From Candidatus Omnitrophota bacterium (GTDB lineage Bacteria > Omnitrophota > Gorgyraeia > JAUYCX01): a DNA stretch of 64,000 bases. Below are positions 41,100 through 50,314 of the stretch, in pieces. The translations under genes and the position numbers were made by a program. The notes under the pieces were generated by a model that was not told the DNA's origin, did not search any database, and was given only the letters and a program-made list of their open reading frames with translations. Every line of letters begins with the position of its first letter. Positions within the stretch are counted from its first letter, which is position 1. The stretch spans positions 1 through 64,000 of the forward strand of contig JAUYCX010000045.1 of the NCBI GenBank assembly GCA_030692045.1, read 5' to 3'.

Positions 41100-42232
41100 G
41101 TCTTATAAAACCTTGGCACGCTATTACCGATTGCGCAGACAATTTCATAAGGAATGGTTTTGGCTAATCGGCTTAGCTCCTCAGCGCTAATAGTCATATT
41201 TTTATTTGTGCCAAGTAAAGTAACAACTTTACCTACCTTAAATTCGCTATCCCCCAAATTCACCATCAATTGGTCCATACAAATTCTGCCAGCTACTTTA
41301 TAGCGCTCACCATCAATTATCACTTCAGATTTATTGGAGAGACTTCTTAGATATCCATCGTTATAACCAACCGGAATTGTAGCGATAACCGTTGTTTTCA
41401 AAGTGGTAAATGTAGCGCCATAGCTAATGGTCCTACCCTTGGGTATTTTTTTAACAAATATAATTCTGGATTTTAAACTAAGGGCGCTTTTAAGCTTAAC
41501 TTTAGATATAAGGCTATTTTTCGGATATAGTCCATAAAGCATAAGGCCCGGTCTAACCATATTCAAATGACTTTCTTTATAACCAATAATTCCCATGCTA
41601 TTTGCTATATGACACAAGGGAATATGAATTTTACCCTGTCTTAATTTATTTATTAATTCCTTAAACTTACTTATTTGGTTTAAGGTGAATTTTCTATCTG
41701 TGTCTGCGCAAGGTAAATGCGTATAAAGGCCTTCAATATTTAAATAGGAAAACGCTCGAATTTTTTTAATAAAATCTAACGCATGCTCGTGCCAAATGCC
41801 TAACCTGCCCATACCCGTATCTACTTTAATATGAACATTAATCTTTTTTTTGCATTTTGTAGCATTAGTATTTAAAGAGCGAACCAAATCTAAAGAGCAG
41901 ACAGTGGGTGTTATGTCATAATCTATAATGGCTTTTGTATGTGAGGCGAAAGTGCTTTCAAAAATTAGTAACGGTTTTTTGATACCTGACTTACGCAGGC
42001 ACACTGCTTCATCAATACTGGCTACACCTAAGAAATCTATTTCCTTAACTATACGGTGGGCCACCCTTAACATTCCATGGCCATAGGCATCTGATTTTAC
42101 AACAGCCAATACTTTTACGCGAGGCCCGACTATCTTTTTAACTAATTTTAAATTATAGTCAATTGCCGATAAATTAATCTCTGCCCAAGTGGGGCGGTAC
42201 AACTTACTTTCTTTAATTAAAAGATTATTCAT
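41096..42232 (-). CDS. alr: Alanine racemase
   Basis: The 378-residue protein has the PLP lysine in VKSDAYGHG (K46), the catalytic tyrosine in ISYGATFTT (about 266-274), and PIGYNDGYLR-type text (TIPVGYNDGYLRSLSNK). It makes D-alanine for peptidoglycan. It is the last gene of the long minus-strand run that starts at mcsA. The gap to tsaB is 3 bp. Confidence 0.96.
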   Translation of the reverse strand: MNNLLIKESKLYRPTWAEINLSAIDYNLKLVKKIVGPRVKVLAVVKSDAYGHGMLRVAHRIVKEIDFLGVASIDEAVCLRKSGIKKPLLIFESTFASHTKAIIDYDITPTVCSLDLVRSLNTNATKCKKKINVHIKVDTGMGRLGIWHEHALDFIKKIRAFSYLNIEGLYTHLPCADTDRKFTLNQISKFKELINKLRQGKIHIPLCHIANSMGIIGYKESHLNMVRPGLMLYGLYPKNSLISKVKLKSALSLKSRIIFVKKIPKGRTISYGATFTTLKTTVIATIPVGYNDGYLRSLSNKSEVIIDGERYKVAGRICMDQLMVNLGDSEFKVGKVVTLLGTNKNMTISAEELSRLAKTIPYEIVCAIGNSVPRFYKT

Positions 42233-42235
42233 ATT

Positions 42236-42919
42236 TTAAGTCTTTCTTATTTGACATTCCTTAGGATATAGATAAATCGGTACAAGGCTATCAGGGTTAT
42301 CAAAGTAGCCCTTTTTAAAATATATGTCAGCAATCTTAGATAGATTTTCTATCTTAGGGTACCAAAATTCTTCTTTTGCAAAAAAACTAACCCTTTTCTT
42401 TTGCTGAATAATTTTAGTCTTATACAGCTTAAGCGCATCGCCCACAAACATTGTCTTTTTATTAATTCTCTTCAATAATTTATCGAAATTAACTAACAAG
42501 TAAGGAGTTATTTTTTTTAAGCCCTTGTCATTTCTTTCATACAGACAGGAATAGACGTTTTGGCGCTTAGCATCAATAATCGGACAGATTTGATAACGAC
42601 GCTCTTCTATAGCGCTTGCTAAAATATCTAATGATGAGACGCCCTTCAATGGTTTTTTTGTAGCAAAGGAAAGTGTTTTTGCGCAAGTTACTCCAATTCT
42701 TAAACCAGTAAATGAACCAGGCCCTACATCTACTGCAAATCCATCTATGGAATTTATGGATAAATTTACCTTCCCTAACAGTCTCTTTATTGCTGGCACT
42801 GTTTCCTCCGATAAATCTTCAACAAAATCAATCTTTTCTTTTGAAATTATATTGAGATTATCAGAAATAGACAAATTTAATGCTTGTCCAATAGATGTAT
42901 CAATGGATAATATTTTCAT
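42236..42919 (-). CDS. tsaB: tRNA t6A biosynthesis protein TsaB
   Basis: The 227-residue protein has [12 protein letters not shown] and [20 protein letters not shown] (about 62-81), then [20 protein letters not shown], the TsaB (YeaZ) signature. It partners TsaD in adding threonylcarbamoyl to A37. tsaE lies directly upstream with a 20-bp overlap, while tsaC and tsaD are not in the window. Confidence 0.95.
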   Translation of the reverse strand: MKILSIDTSIGQALNLSISDNLNIISKEKIDFVEDLSEETVPAIKRLLGKVNLSINSIDGFAVDVGPGSFTGLRIGVTCAKTLSFATKKPLKGVSSLDILASAIEERRYQICPIIDAKRQNVYSCLYERNDKGLKKITPYLLVNFDKLLKRINKKTMFVGDALKLYKTKIIQQKKRVSFFAKEEFWYPKIENLSKIADIYFKKGYFDNPDSLVPIYLYPKECQIRKT

Positions 42920-43364
42920 AAAGCTTGATTAGATTTTTGTAACGAACTCCCTTATAAGAAAATTTAATTAATCTTACTTCTGGGCTTTTAAAATTAAATC
43001 CTATCTTCAGATAACTATCCAAAAATTCTTTACCCAAATGCTTTGCCCATTCAATGACGCAGACTGCATCATCAAATAAATACTCCTCTAAACCCAAACT
43101 AAGAATTTCTTTTAAATTTTTTATTCGGTAAAGATCGAAATGAAAAAAAGGTAACCTTCCCTTAAACTCTTTAATTAAAACAAATGAGGGGCTATTAACG
43201 ACATTACTTTTTATGCCTAAACCATGCGCTAGACCTTTTACAAAAGTTGTCTTGCCTGTTCCTAAGCCTCCGAATAAACAAATAATATCCCCTTTTTTAA
43301 AAAATGGCGATAGCTTCTTACCTAAATTTATAGTTTGTTGAGGACTGCGTGATAAAATCTGCAT
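42900..43364 (-). CDS. tsaE: tRNA t6A biosynthesis ATPase TsaE
   Basis: The 154-residue protein has Walker [16 protein letters not shown] (about 32-46), then [19 protein letters not shown] and VIEWAKHLG, all TsaE (YjeE) hallmarks. It regulates the TsaBD complex. It shares overlapping ends with thiL (1 bp) and tsaB. Confidence 0.95.
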   Translation of the reverse strand: MQILSRSPQQTINLGKKLSPFFKKGDIICLFGGLGTGKTTFVKGLAHGLGIKSNVVNSPSFVLIKEFKGRLPFFHFDLYRIKNLKEILSLGLEEYLFDDAVCVIEWAKHLGKEFLDSYLKIGFNFKSPEVRLIKFSYKGVRYKNLIKLYENIIH

Positions 43365-44293
43365 TAGAAATGAGTAAAGCCTTTGGGAATTAAGAATTTT
43401 ATTTTATTAAAACGGTCAATTAATAAGATTTGCATTTTTTTAGATGTAATTTCTCCAATAAGCGAAATAGGTATTTTAATTTCATTTTTATTTAAACTAT
43501 TGAGAAATAACTTAGCTTTATTTTTTGCCATTGTAAAAATCAACTCGAAATCTTCTCCATCATAAAGCGCTTCTTTTAAAGATGCATCTTTACTACGCGG
43601 GATAAGCCTTTCATAAATAACTGCCCCCACACCACTTAATTCTAAGATATGACTTAAATCTAAAACCAATCCGTCAGAAATATCAATCATTGCCGAGGGT
43701 TTAAATCTTTTTACCAAAAATCTACTTGTTTCTATCCGAGGGACGAATTCTAAATGTCTTCCACTAACATATGACCGGCCTAAGTTTCCGCTTACAAAAA
43801 TTAAATCATTACATTTTGCACCGCTTCTTAAGGTAAGAAACCTTTTTTTCACTTCGCCCAATAAGGAAATATTTATAATTATATTTTTGGATTGGTTAGT
43901 ATCTCCTCCCACAATATTAACCTTAAATTTTCTGGCAAACTCCAGCATGCCTTTGTAAATTTTTTTTACGAATGCTAAACTTAAGTCCTTAGGTAGTCCC
44001 AAAGATATAACTGCATATCTTGGCAAGCCTCCCATACTAGCGATATCACTTAGATTAACTGCCAAGGCTTTCTGGCCAATTGCCTCTGGGTTCATTTTTC
44101 TTGTAAAATGCACATTTTCGATGAGCATGTCAGTGGTAAACAAAAGATATTTATCTTTTGTATATTTTAAAACAGCCGCATCGTCATTAATGCCGCAAAT
44201 AACACTTTTGTCCTTCTTTTTGATTAAGTAAGCAAGCTGTTTTATCAATCCAAATTCTCCGATATCTTTAATTTTTTTATTATTAAATTGCAT
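43364..44293 (-). CDS. thiL: Thiamine-monophosphate kinase
   Basis: The 309-residue protein has IKDIGEFGLIKQLAYLIKKK, GINDDAAVLKY, TTDMLIENVHF, GGDTNQSKNIIINISLLGEV and MIDISDGLVLDLSHIL, then YDGEDFELIFT, matching ThiL throughout. It makes thiamine pyrophosphate with ATP. The start overlaps mtnA by 11 bp. Confidence 0.95.
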   Translation of the reverse strand: MQFNNKKIKDIGEFGLIKQLAYLIKKKDKSVICGINDDAAVLKYTKDKYLLFTTDMLIENVHFTRKMNPEAIGQKALAVNLSDIASMGGLPRYAVISLGLPKDLSLAFVKKIYKGMLEFARKFKVNIVGGDTNQSKNIIINISLLGEVKKRFLTLRSGAKCNDLIFVSGNLGRSYVSGRHLEFVPRIETSRFLVKRFKPSAMIDISDGLVLDLSHILELSGVGAVIYERLIPRSKDASLKEALYDGEDFELIFTMAKNKAKLFLNSLNKNEIKIPISLIGEITSKKMQILLIDRFNKIKFLIPKGFTHF

Positions 44294-45332
44294 TTCTTAC
44301 TAATATTTCCTTGATATTCTCTTTAAAGGGAGATTCTATGATACCGCGCTCTGTAATTATGGCTGTAATTAATTTATGCGGCGTTACATCAAAAGCAGGA
44401 TTGTATGTCTTAATGCCAGAGGGTGCTATTGACCTACCAAAAATGTGTGTAATTTCTCGGCCGCTTCTATTTTCGATTGGTATTTGATTACCGGATTGAA
44501 TTCCTAAATCAAATGTAGAAGCGGGAGCTACAACATAAAATGGTATCTTATGATATTTTGCCAAGACTGCCAAGTTATAAGTGCCAATTTTATTTGCGGT
44601 ATCACCATTTGCGGCAATACGGTCAGCGCCTACAAATATCTTATCTATTTTTTTATTTGCCATTAATGAGGCGGCCATATTATCGCAAATAAGAGTAGTG
44701 TCAATATTTTCTTTTAAAAGTTCCCAGGTTGTAAGTCTAGCGCCTTGCAGAAGTGGGCGTGTTTCACAGGAGAAAACCTTTATTGACTTTCCCTCCTCTT
44801 TCGCACGATATATAACCCCTAAGGCAGTTCCGTAATCTGCAGTTGCTAAAGCGCCGGCATTACAGATGGTTAGAATTCTGTCATTGTCTTTAATGAGCCT
44901 TGCACCAAATTTTGCCATCTTACGGCAGACTAATTTATCCTCCTTAATTATTGCCATTGCTTCTTTAAATAACAACTTTTTTAATTTTACAACTGAGGCA
45001 TAAGAATTCTCCCGAACAATTGCCTCCATTCTTTTCAAGGCACTAAAAAGATTAACTGCAGTGGGACGAGCTGTTGAAAGATACCGTATTGCCTTATCTA
45101 ATTGCTTCTTAAATCTCGCCCTATCCTTTGTCTTTGAATGTCGCGTTGTTAAAACAATGCCCAAAGCAGCAGCTATGCCTAATGCCGGAGCACCTCTTAC
45201 CTGTAAGGTTTTAATCGCCTTATAGAGTGCTTTTATATCCCGGCAATAAATAAACTCCAATTTAGAAGGGAGAATCTTCTGATTGATAATCTTTACAGAA
45301 TTATTTACCCAGTCGATAGTGGGAATAGACAT
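44283..45332 (-). CDS. mtnA: S-methyl-5-thioribose-1-phosphate isomerase
   Basis: From the chosen start the protein is 349 residues, MSIPTIDWVNNSVKIINQKI onward. It has VRGAPALGIAAALG, ICNAGALATADYGTALGVIY with the catalytic Cys, TRPLLQGARLT, VGADRIAANGDTANKIGTY and the IENRSGREI loop. It acts in methionine salvage, or on related sugar phosphates. An upstream ATG at 45350 is possible, but homologs start near the chosen Met. The start lies inside the DUF362 gene's 3' end. Confidence 0.93.
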   Translation of the reverse strand: MSIPTIDWVNNSVKIINQKILPSKLEFIYCRDIKALYKAIKTLQVRGAPALGIAAALGIVLTTRHSKTKDRARFKKQLDKAIRYLSTARPTAVNLFSALKRMEAIVRENSYASVVKLKKLLFKEAMAIIKEDKLVCRKMAKFGARLIKDNDRILTICNAGALATADYGTALGVIYRAKEEGKSIKVFSCETRPLLQGARLTTWELLKENIDTTLICDNMAASLMANKKIDKIFVGADRIAANGDTANKIGTYNLAVLAKYHKIPFYVVAPASTFDLGIQSGNQIPIENRSGREITHIFGRSIAPSGIKTYNPAFDVTPHKLITAIITERGIIESPFKENIKEILVRNAI

Positions 45333-46452
45333 GATAAATACCTGAGGCAATTTTTGTAAAAAAGCTCTTTTTAACCTTTACCGCTGCGTGAGGACAGACC
45401 TCTTGGCAGCAAAAACAATAAATGCAGCGGTTATATTCAATACGCATATTTTGCGGTCTTTTAGAAATAGCTCCAACTGGACAGCTCTTAGCGCATATCT
45501 CACACATCTTACATAAATCATTATCTATTTTAGGATAGAAACGCACTAACTTCTTTAAAGTTTTAAGAATTGGCTTAGGCATTTTATTTAAAAAGTGTGT
45601 TTGCGGTAATTTAAAATCTGGCGTTATAAAATCTTCTAAGTTTTCACCAAAGATCTCAAAGTCCTTTAATTCTGCATTACCCAAGCCTCTTTCTTTGGCT
45701 TCTTTAGTGGTTAAAATATCTTCGGGCTTTAATCCCATTATTAATGCTAAAATACTATCCAGGCTTACAGCATCACTTCCAGCTAAAACTAAATTCATAT
45801 CTCGAAGCGTCCCTCCCGCTGCAGGGCCGTCGCCCTCCATGGCCACAATGCCATCAATAATTGAAAGTTTGGGCTTGGTTAACTCATAGATATCTACCAA
45901 AATTTTGGCGAAACTGGCAGAATCAAGTGCTTGTCTATGTAGTTGTGTCTTAGATAAACCCGGAACCATTCCAAATAAATTCTTTATAGCTCCTGTTAAT
46001 GTCATTAAATCATGGGTTTTAAATTTTGGTAAAGAAATAATACAGCTGCACATTTTTAAATATTCTGACAAAGCATAGCCATTGACTAAAATACTACGAT
46101 TAAGCTTAATTAAATTTATTTTCTCCTCCTCTGCAATACGTTTAATTCCTGAAACCTCATAAACTCCTTCCACATCTTCAGGTGTTCCCCACACACTAGG
46201 ATTATCCCCCAGAAAAATTTCAGCACCAGTTTCCTTTACCAACCTTACCGCTGCCCTGACAAATTCAGGATGGGTAACAATACCGGATTCTGGTGTTGAA
46301 GCAGATAAAAGATTTGGCTTAATTAAAACCTTGTCCTCTTTTTTAACAAAGGAATTTATCCCGCCTAAAAAATCAATGGCTTTTTTAATAGCATTATAAA
46401 CTTCTAATTGATTATAGCTTTTACATTTTATAATTGAAACTTGAGAATGCAT
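45301..46452 (-). CDS. DUF362 protein with two [4Fe-4S] ferredoxin motifs
   Basis: The 383-residue protein has a DUF362 domain (KPNLLSASTPESGIVTHPEF, LPKFKTHDLMTLTGAIKNLF, GIVAMEGDGPAAGG). A C-terminal ferredoxin part follows, with CKMCEICAKSCPVGAISKRP and CIYCFCCQEVCPHAAVKV (about 315-365). The reaction of DUF362 proteins is not established. Redox or metal-linked chemistry is inferred from the clusters. It lies between metG and mtnA. Confidence 0.92.
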   Translation of the reverse strand: MHSQVSIIKCKSYNQLEVYNAIKKAIDFLGGINSFVKKEDKVLIKPNLLSASTPESGIVTHPEFVRAAVRLVKETGAEIFLGDNPSVWGTPEDVEGVYEVSGIKRIAEEEKINLIKLNRSILVNGYALSEYLKMCSCIISLPKFKTHDLMTLTGAIKNLFGMVPGLSKTQLHRQALDSASFAKILVDIYELTKPKLSIIDGIVAMEGDGPAAGGTLRDMNLVLAGSDAVSLDSILALIMGLKPEDILTTKEAKERGLGNAELKDFEIFGENLEDFITPDFKLPQTHFLNKMPKPILKTLKKLVRFYPKIDNDLCKMCEICAKSCPVGAISKRPQNMRIEYNRCIYCFCCQEVCPHAAVKVKKSFFTKIASGIYHVYSHYRLGK

Positions 46453-46467
46453 AATAGGCGGTGTTGT

Positions 46468-47967
46468 CTATTTTTCTATAATTCGCGGGAATAAAGGCTT
46501 ACCTTTTATAATATTTTCCTTGCCAAACTGCTCTAATATAGACGTAGCTGTACTTGGCATAAAGGGCAAAAGTTCATTAGAAACTTCTCTAATTGCTTTA
46601 ACCAATAAATTTATAAATGCCTTGAGCTGCTCTTCTTTTCTCTCCTTAACCAAATTCCAAGGCTTTGTATCTTCAATATATTTATTTGCTAAATTTATTA
46701 ATTCCCAGACTTTTTCTAAAACCAAACTAAAATCAAAATCAGAGTTTGCTGTTAAATAAAGAACAATTTCCTTTGGCAAAAGCTCTATTCTTTCTATAAT
46801 CTTTTTTGCTTGGGGTTCGTTTGTAGCCAAATCGACATTAGGAATACGGCCATCAAAATATTTTTCAATCATCGTAAGAGTCCTATAGACAAGATTTCCT
46901 AAATCATTAGCCAGGTCGCTATTCAATCTTTTTACTATCGCTGCTTCTGAAAAATTTCCGTCGTGGCCAAAAGGCACATCCCGCAATAAAAAATATCTAT
47001 AAACATCTATACCGTAATTATCTGCCATTTCCAAGGGCGAGATAACATTTCCGCGCGATTTAGACATTTTGCTTTCACCAACTAACCACCAGCCATGGGC
47101 AAATATGGTTTGGGGTAGCTCAATATCTAACGCATGTAGAATTATTGGCCAATATATAGCATGCTGCCTTAAAATGTCTTTACCGATTAAATGCACATCT
47201 GCAGGCCACCATTCGGATTGATAGCTATCATTTGCATCAAATGTCCCAACAGCGCTTAAATAATTTATCAAAGCATCAAACCAAACATATGTAACATGCT
47301 CTTTGCTAAAGGGAAGCGGTATGCCCCAGCTTAAACGTTCCTTTGGACGCGAAATACACAAATCTACTAACTTATTTAATTCTAAAAAACTCAACACCTC
47401 TTGCCGACGATTTAAGGGTCTAATAAAATTCGCATGGTTTTTGATATATTCAATTAACCAGTTTTGATATTCGGATAATTTAAAGAAATAATTTTTCTCA
47501 GTAATTTTTTCTAAAGGCCTTTTACAGTCGGGACAATTTTGACTATCAAGCTGTGTCTCTTGCCAAAATGTTTCGCAGGGAGTACAATACCACCCCTCGT
47601 AAAGATCTTCATAGAGTCTGCCTCTTCTATACAAAATCTCCAAAGCCCTTTGAACAATTTTTATATGGCGTTCATCAGTTGTGCGAACAAAATCATCATA
47701 AGAGATATTTAATTTCTGCCAAAGCTCTTTAAATACTAAAACTGCTTTATCAGCAAAATCCCGAGGTTGTAATCCCTTATTTATTGCCGACTGCTGGACT
47801 TTCTGACCATGCTCATCAGTTCCAGTTAAAAAATGTACCTTATAGCCCTTAAGCCTATAGTAGCGAGCTAAACAATCAGAGGCAATGTTAGTATAAGAAT
47901 GCCCTATATGAGGAGAAGCATTAATATAATATATTGGTGTTGTAATATAGAATTTATCTTTTGACAT
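46468..47967 (-). CDS. metG: Methionyl-tRNA synthetase
   Basis: The 499-residue protein has TTPIYYINASPHIGHSYTNI (HIGH motif), a zinc knuckle CTPCETFWQETQLDSQNC-PDC in the connective domain, and KMSKSRGNVISP. The C-terminal dimerisation/OB domain found in longer MetG proteins is absent, the short form found in many bacteria. It attaches methionine to tRNA. The gene follows the PSP1 gene directly. Confidence 0.96.
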   Translation of the reverse strand: MSKDKFYITTPIYYINASPHIGHSYTNIASDCLARYYRLKGYKVHFLTGTDEHGQKVQQSAINKGLQPRDFADKAVLVFKELWQKLNISYDDFVRTTDERHIKIVQRALEILYRRGRLYEDLYEGWYCTPCETFWQETQLDSQNCPDCKRPLEKITEKNYFFKLSEYQNWLIEYIKNHANFIRPLNRRQEVLSFLELNKLVDLCISRPKERLSWGIPLPFSKEHVTYVWFDALINYLSAVGTFDANDSYQSEWWPADVHLIGKDILRQHAIYWPIILHALDIELPQTIFAHGWWLVGESKMSKSRGNVISPLEMADNYGIDVYRYFLLRDVPFGHDGNFSEAAIVKRLNSDLANDLGNLVYRTLTMIEKYFDGRIPNVDLATNEPQAKKIIERIELLPKEIVLYLTANSDFDFSLVLEKVWELINLANKYIEDTKPWNLVKERKEEQLKAFINLLVKAIREVSNELLPFMPSTATSILEQFGKENIIKGKPLFPRIIEK

Positions 47968-48753
47968 TTATTTGTAGATTATTTCTATCTGTTTTCCGTC
48001 GGAGCCAACCTCTACAACTACCGATCGTTTTAAGACATTTATGCTAATTACCTTGCCCTTTCCCTCTGGCGTATTTATCTTTTCACCTTCTTTGGGTAAG
48101 TCCAAAGACAATTTCTTATAAACTTCAAATTCATAAGATAAACAACACATAAGCCTTCCACAGACACCGGAAATCTTAGGGGGATTTAAAGGAAGGCCCT
48201 GCTCTTTTGCCATACGGATAGTAACTGGTTCGAAATCCTTTAAAAATCTCCTGCAGCAAAGTTCCCTGCCGCAAGTTCCAAAACCGCCGAATAATTTTGC
48301 TTCATCACGCACCCCTATTTGTCTTAATTCAATGCGCGCCTTAAAGATTCTTGCTAAATCCTTGACCAACTCCCTAAAATCAACCCTGCCTTCAGAAGTA
48401 AAATAAAAAATAATCTTACTGCGGTCAAAGGAATACTCTGCTTCTACAAGCTTCATATCTAAATTATGCTCTTCAATCTTCTTTAAACAATTACTGAAGG
48501 CATCTTTTATCTTTCCCCTATTATCTTGTATTTGCTTTAAATCTGGGGCATTGGCAACACGGATAATCTTTCTTACAGGCTCTTCATTTTTTTCTGAAAA
48601 AGCAGTTTCGAATTCCGACACTACTTGGCCATAATCAATACCCCTTTCAGCCTCTACGATAACAAAATCACAAACCTTGCAATCAATATTGGTGGCTTCA
48701 AAGTAAATTATTGGCCCGTATTCTCTTAATTTTACATAAACTTTTCTTTGCAT
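47968..48753 (-). CDS. PSP1/RicT (YaaT)-like protein
   Basis: The 261-residue protein has the PSP1 C-terminal domain with clustered cysteines in GTCGRELCCRRFL and GVCGRLMCCLSYE (about 165-215), and FSNCLKKIEEHNLDMKLVEA. In Bacillus the homolog YaaT (RicT) forms an iron-sulfur-containing complex with RicA and RicF and affects RNase Y activity and competence. The cysteines support cluster binding. It lies between holB and metG, the usual position in many genomes. Confidence 0.92.
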   Translation of the reverse strand: MQRKVYVKLREYGPIIYFEATNIDCKVCDFVIVEAERGIDYGQVVSEFETAFSEKNEEPVRKIIRVANAPDLKQIQDNRGKIKDAFSNCLKKIEEHNLDMKLVEAEYSFDRSKIIFYFTSEGRVDFRELVKDLARIFKARIELRQIGVRDEAKLFGGFGTCGRELCCRRFLKDFEPVTIRMAKEQGLPLNPPKISGVCGRLMCCLSYEFEVYKKLSLDLPKEGEKINTPEGKGKVISINVLKRSVVVEVGSDGKQIEIIYK

Positions 48754-49706
48754 AACTTCTCCCTAAGTAACGAAAGTGTTATTTTTAGATTAAGATTTTG
48801 CTCAAGAAAAATATTTGTATTTATTATATCTTTTAGCGCATTAATAACCTCTGCTATTGAATATCTGCCTTGTAACATTAATAAATCTTTTTTTCTATCA
48901 CAATTAACCAAATACGACAAATCTATGCCTAACTTTAAAAGCATTATGTCTCTAAACCAATATATAAGAATTAATAACGCCTCCCTTACTTTTTGTTTAT
49001 CCCCGAGCATGCTATCATCTAAAAAAACAGCATTAGATAAATTTGTAAAATTATTGATTATCTGGTTCTTGTCTTTCATTACATTTGCATTAATAAAACT
49101 TAATGTTTTTCCAAGTCTTCCCTCGTAAAAATAACTTAAGTAATGACTTATGTCTTCGCCTTGATTATACTCTCGAACAAGAATATCCTTTAAAATCTCA
49201 GGATGTATGCCTGAAAAAACAATTCTTAGGCAGCGAGAAATTAGCGTGGGAGACAATCTCTTTATCTGAGAAGTGGTTAGAATGATTAAACTACCAAAGG
49301 GCGGCTCTTCTAGTGTTTTTAAAAGGCAATTAGAGGCCTCTTCTGTTAAATTCTGTACATCTAAAATAATAAAAACCTTGGCTCTTGCCTCAAAGGGTTT
49401 GAGATTAATCTCTCGAGAAAGCCCTCGAACTTGTTCAATCTTAATAAAGCCAGAAGTATCGCTGACAATCCAGTGCACATCTGGATGATTTGCATTTTCA
49501 ATTTTTTGGCATGACAAACATTTTCCACAGGCTTCAAAATTATTCTTTTCACAATTTAATACTGAAGATAGGTACTTTGCAACACCCGCCTTGCCAATGC
49601 CGCTAGGACCTACAAATAGATAACTACAAGCCAAACGATTAGTTTTTAAGGAATTTAAAAGAATACTTATCGGCCTTTCATGGCCCTTTATTTCATTTAG
49701 CTTCAT
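48732..49706 (-). CDS. holB: DNA polymerase III delta-prime subunit
   Basis: The 324-residue protein has a clamp-loader AAA+ fold with a P-loop-like GPSGIGKAGVAKYL (33-46), a zinc module NCEKNNFEACGKCLSCQKIE, and KTLEEPPFGSLIILTTSQIK with SRCLRIVF. The Walker lysine is followed by Ala instead of Thr/Ser, as is often seen in delta-prime, which need not hydrolyse ATP. tmk directly upstream overlaps it by 4 bp, a classic pair. Confidence 0.93.
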   Translation of the reverse strand: MKLNEIKGHERPISILLNSLKTNRLACSYLFVGPSGIGKAGVAKYLSSVLNCEKNNFEACGKCLSCQKIENANHPDVHWIVSDTSGFIKIEQVRGLSREINLKPFEARAKVFIILDVQNLTEEASNCLLKTLEEPPFGSLIILTTSQIKRLSPTLISRCLRIVFSGIHPEILKDILVREYNQGEDISHYLSYFYEGRLGKTLSFINANVMKDKNQIINNFTNLSNAVFLDDSMLGDKQKVREALLILIYWFRDIMLLKLGIDLSYLVNCDRKKDLLMLQGRYSIAEVINALKDIINTNIFLEQNLNLKITLSLLREKLCKEKFM

Positions 49707-50314
49707 AATAATTCTTTAGTAAACTTTCTGATTATCTCTTGAGTTTTCATTTTATTTTCTGAAACCGGAACTAATTTTATACGTTTTGGCTCTAATCTAC
49801 TTAAATGCAAATAACCCCTTCTTACTCTTTTATGATAGACAAGGTTTTTTTGCTCAATTCTATCTTTGTATTTTCCAGCGCGCTCTAAACCCTTTTTTGC
49901 GTCAATATCCAGAAGAAATGTTAAATGCGGTTTTATGCCAGCTGTTACAAATCTCCCCAGTCGTTTGATTAAATCTATATCTAACCCTCCACCGTAACCT
50001 TGATAGCAAAGTGTGGCGTCAAGAAATCTGTCAGAGATGACGAATTTGCCTTTTTTAAGAGCTGGAATAATTATTTCTCTTACTAGTTGAGCGCGAGAAG
50101 CCATATAAAGCAACATTTCAGCTTCATCGCACATAGACTTATTTTTAGGGTCCAATAAAATTTTTCTTATCTTTTCGCTGATTTTAGTACTTCCTGGTTC
50201 GCGGATAAGAATTGCCGGCACACCTTGGTTTAAAAGATATTTTAAAAGCATTTTTGCCTGAGTGCTCTTGCCAGAACCCTCAGAACCTTCAAAGGTGATA
50301 AATTTACCCCTCAT
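49703..50314 (-). CDS. tmk: Thymidylate kinase
   Basis: The 203-residue protein has P-loop FEGSEGSGKSTQAKML (8-23), the DR motif in VISDRFLDATLCYQGYGGGL and a lid region with LDIDAKKGLERAGK. It phosphorylates dTMP to dTDP. It overlaps cysS upstream by 4 bp and holB downstream by 4 bp. Confidence 0.95.
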   Translation of the reverse strand: MRGKFITFEGSEGSGKSTQAKMLLKYLLNQGVPAILIREPGSTKISEKIRKILLDPKNKSMCDEAEMLLYMASRAQLVREIIIPALKKGKFVISDRFLDATLCYQGYGGGLDIDLIKRLGRFVTAGIKPHLTFLLDIDAKKGLERAGKYKDRIEQKNLVYHKRVRRGYLHLSRLEPKRIKLVPVSENKMKTQEIIRKFTKELL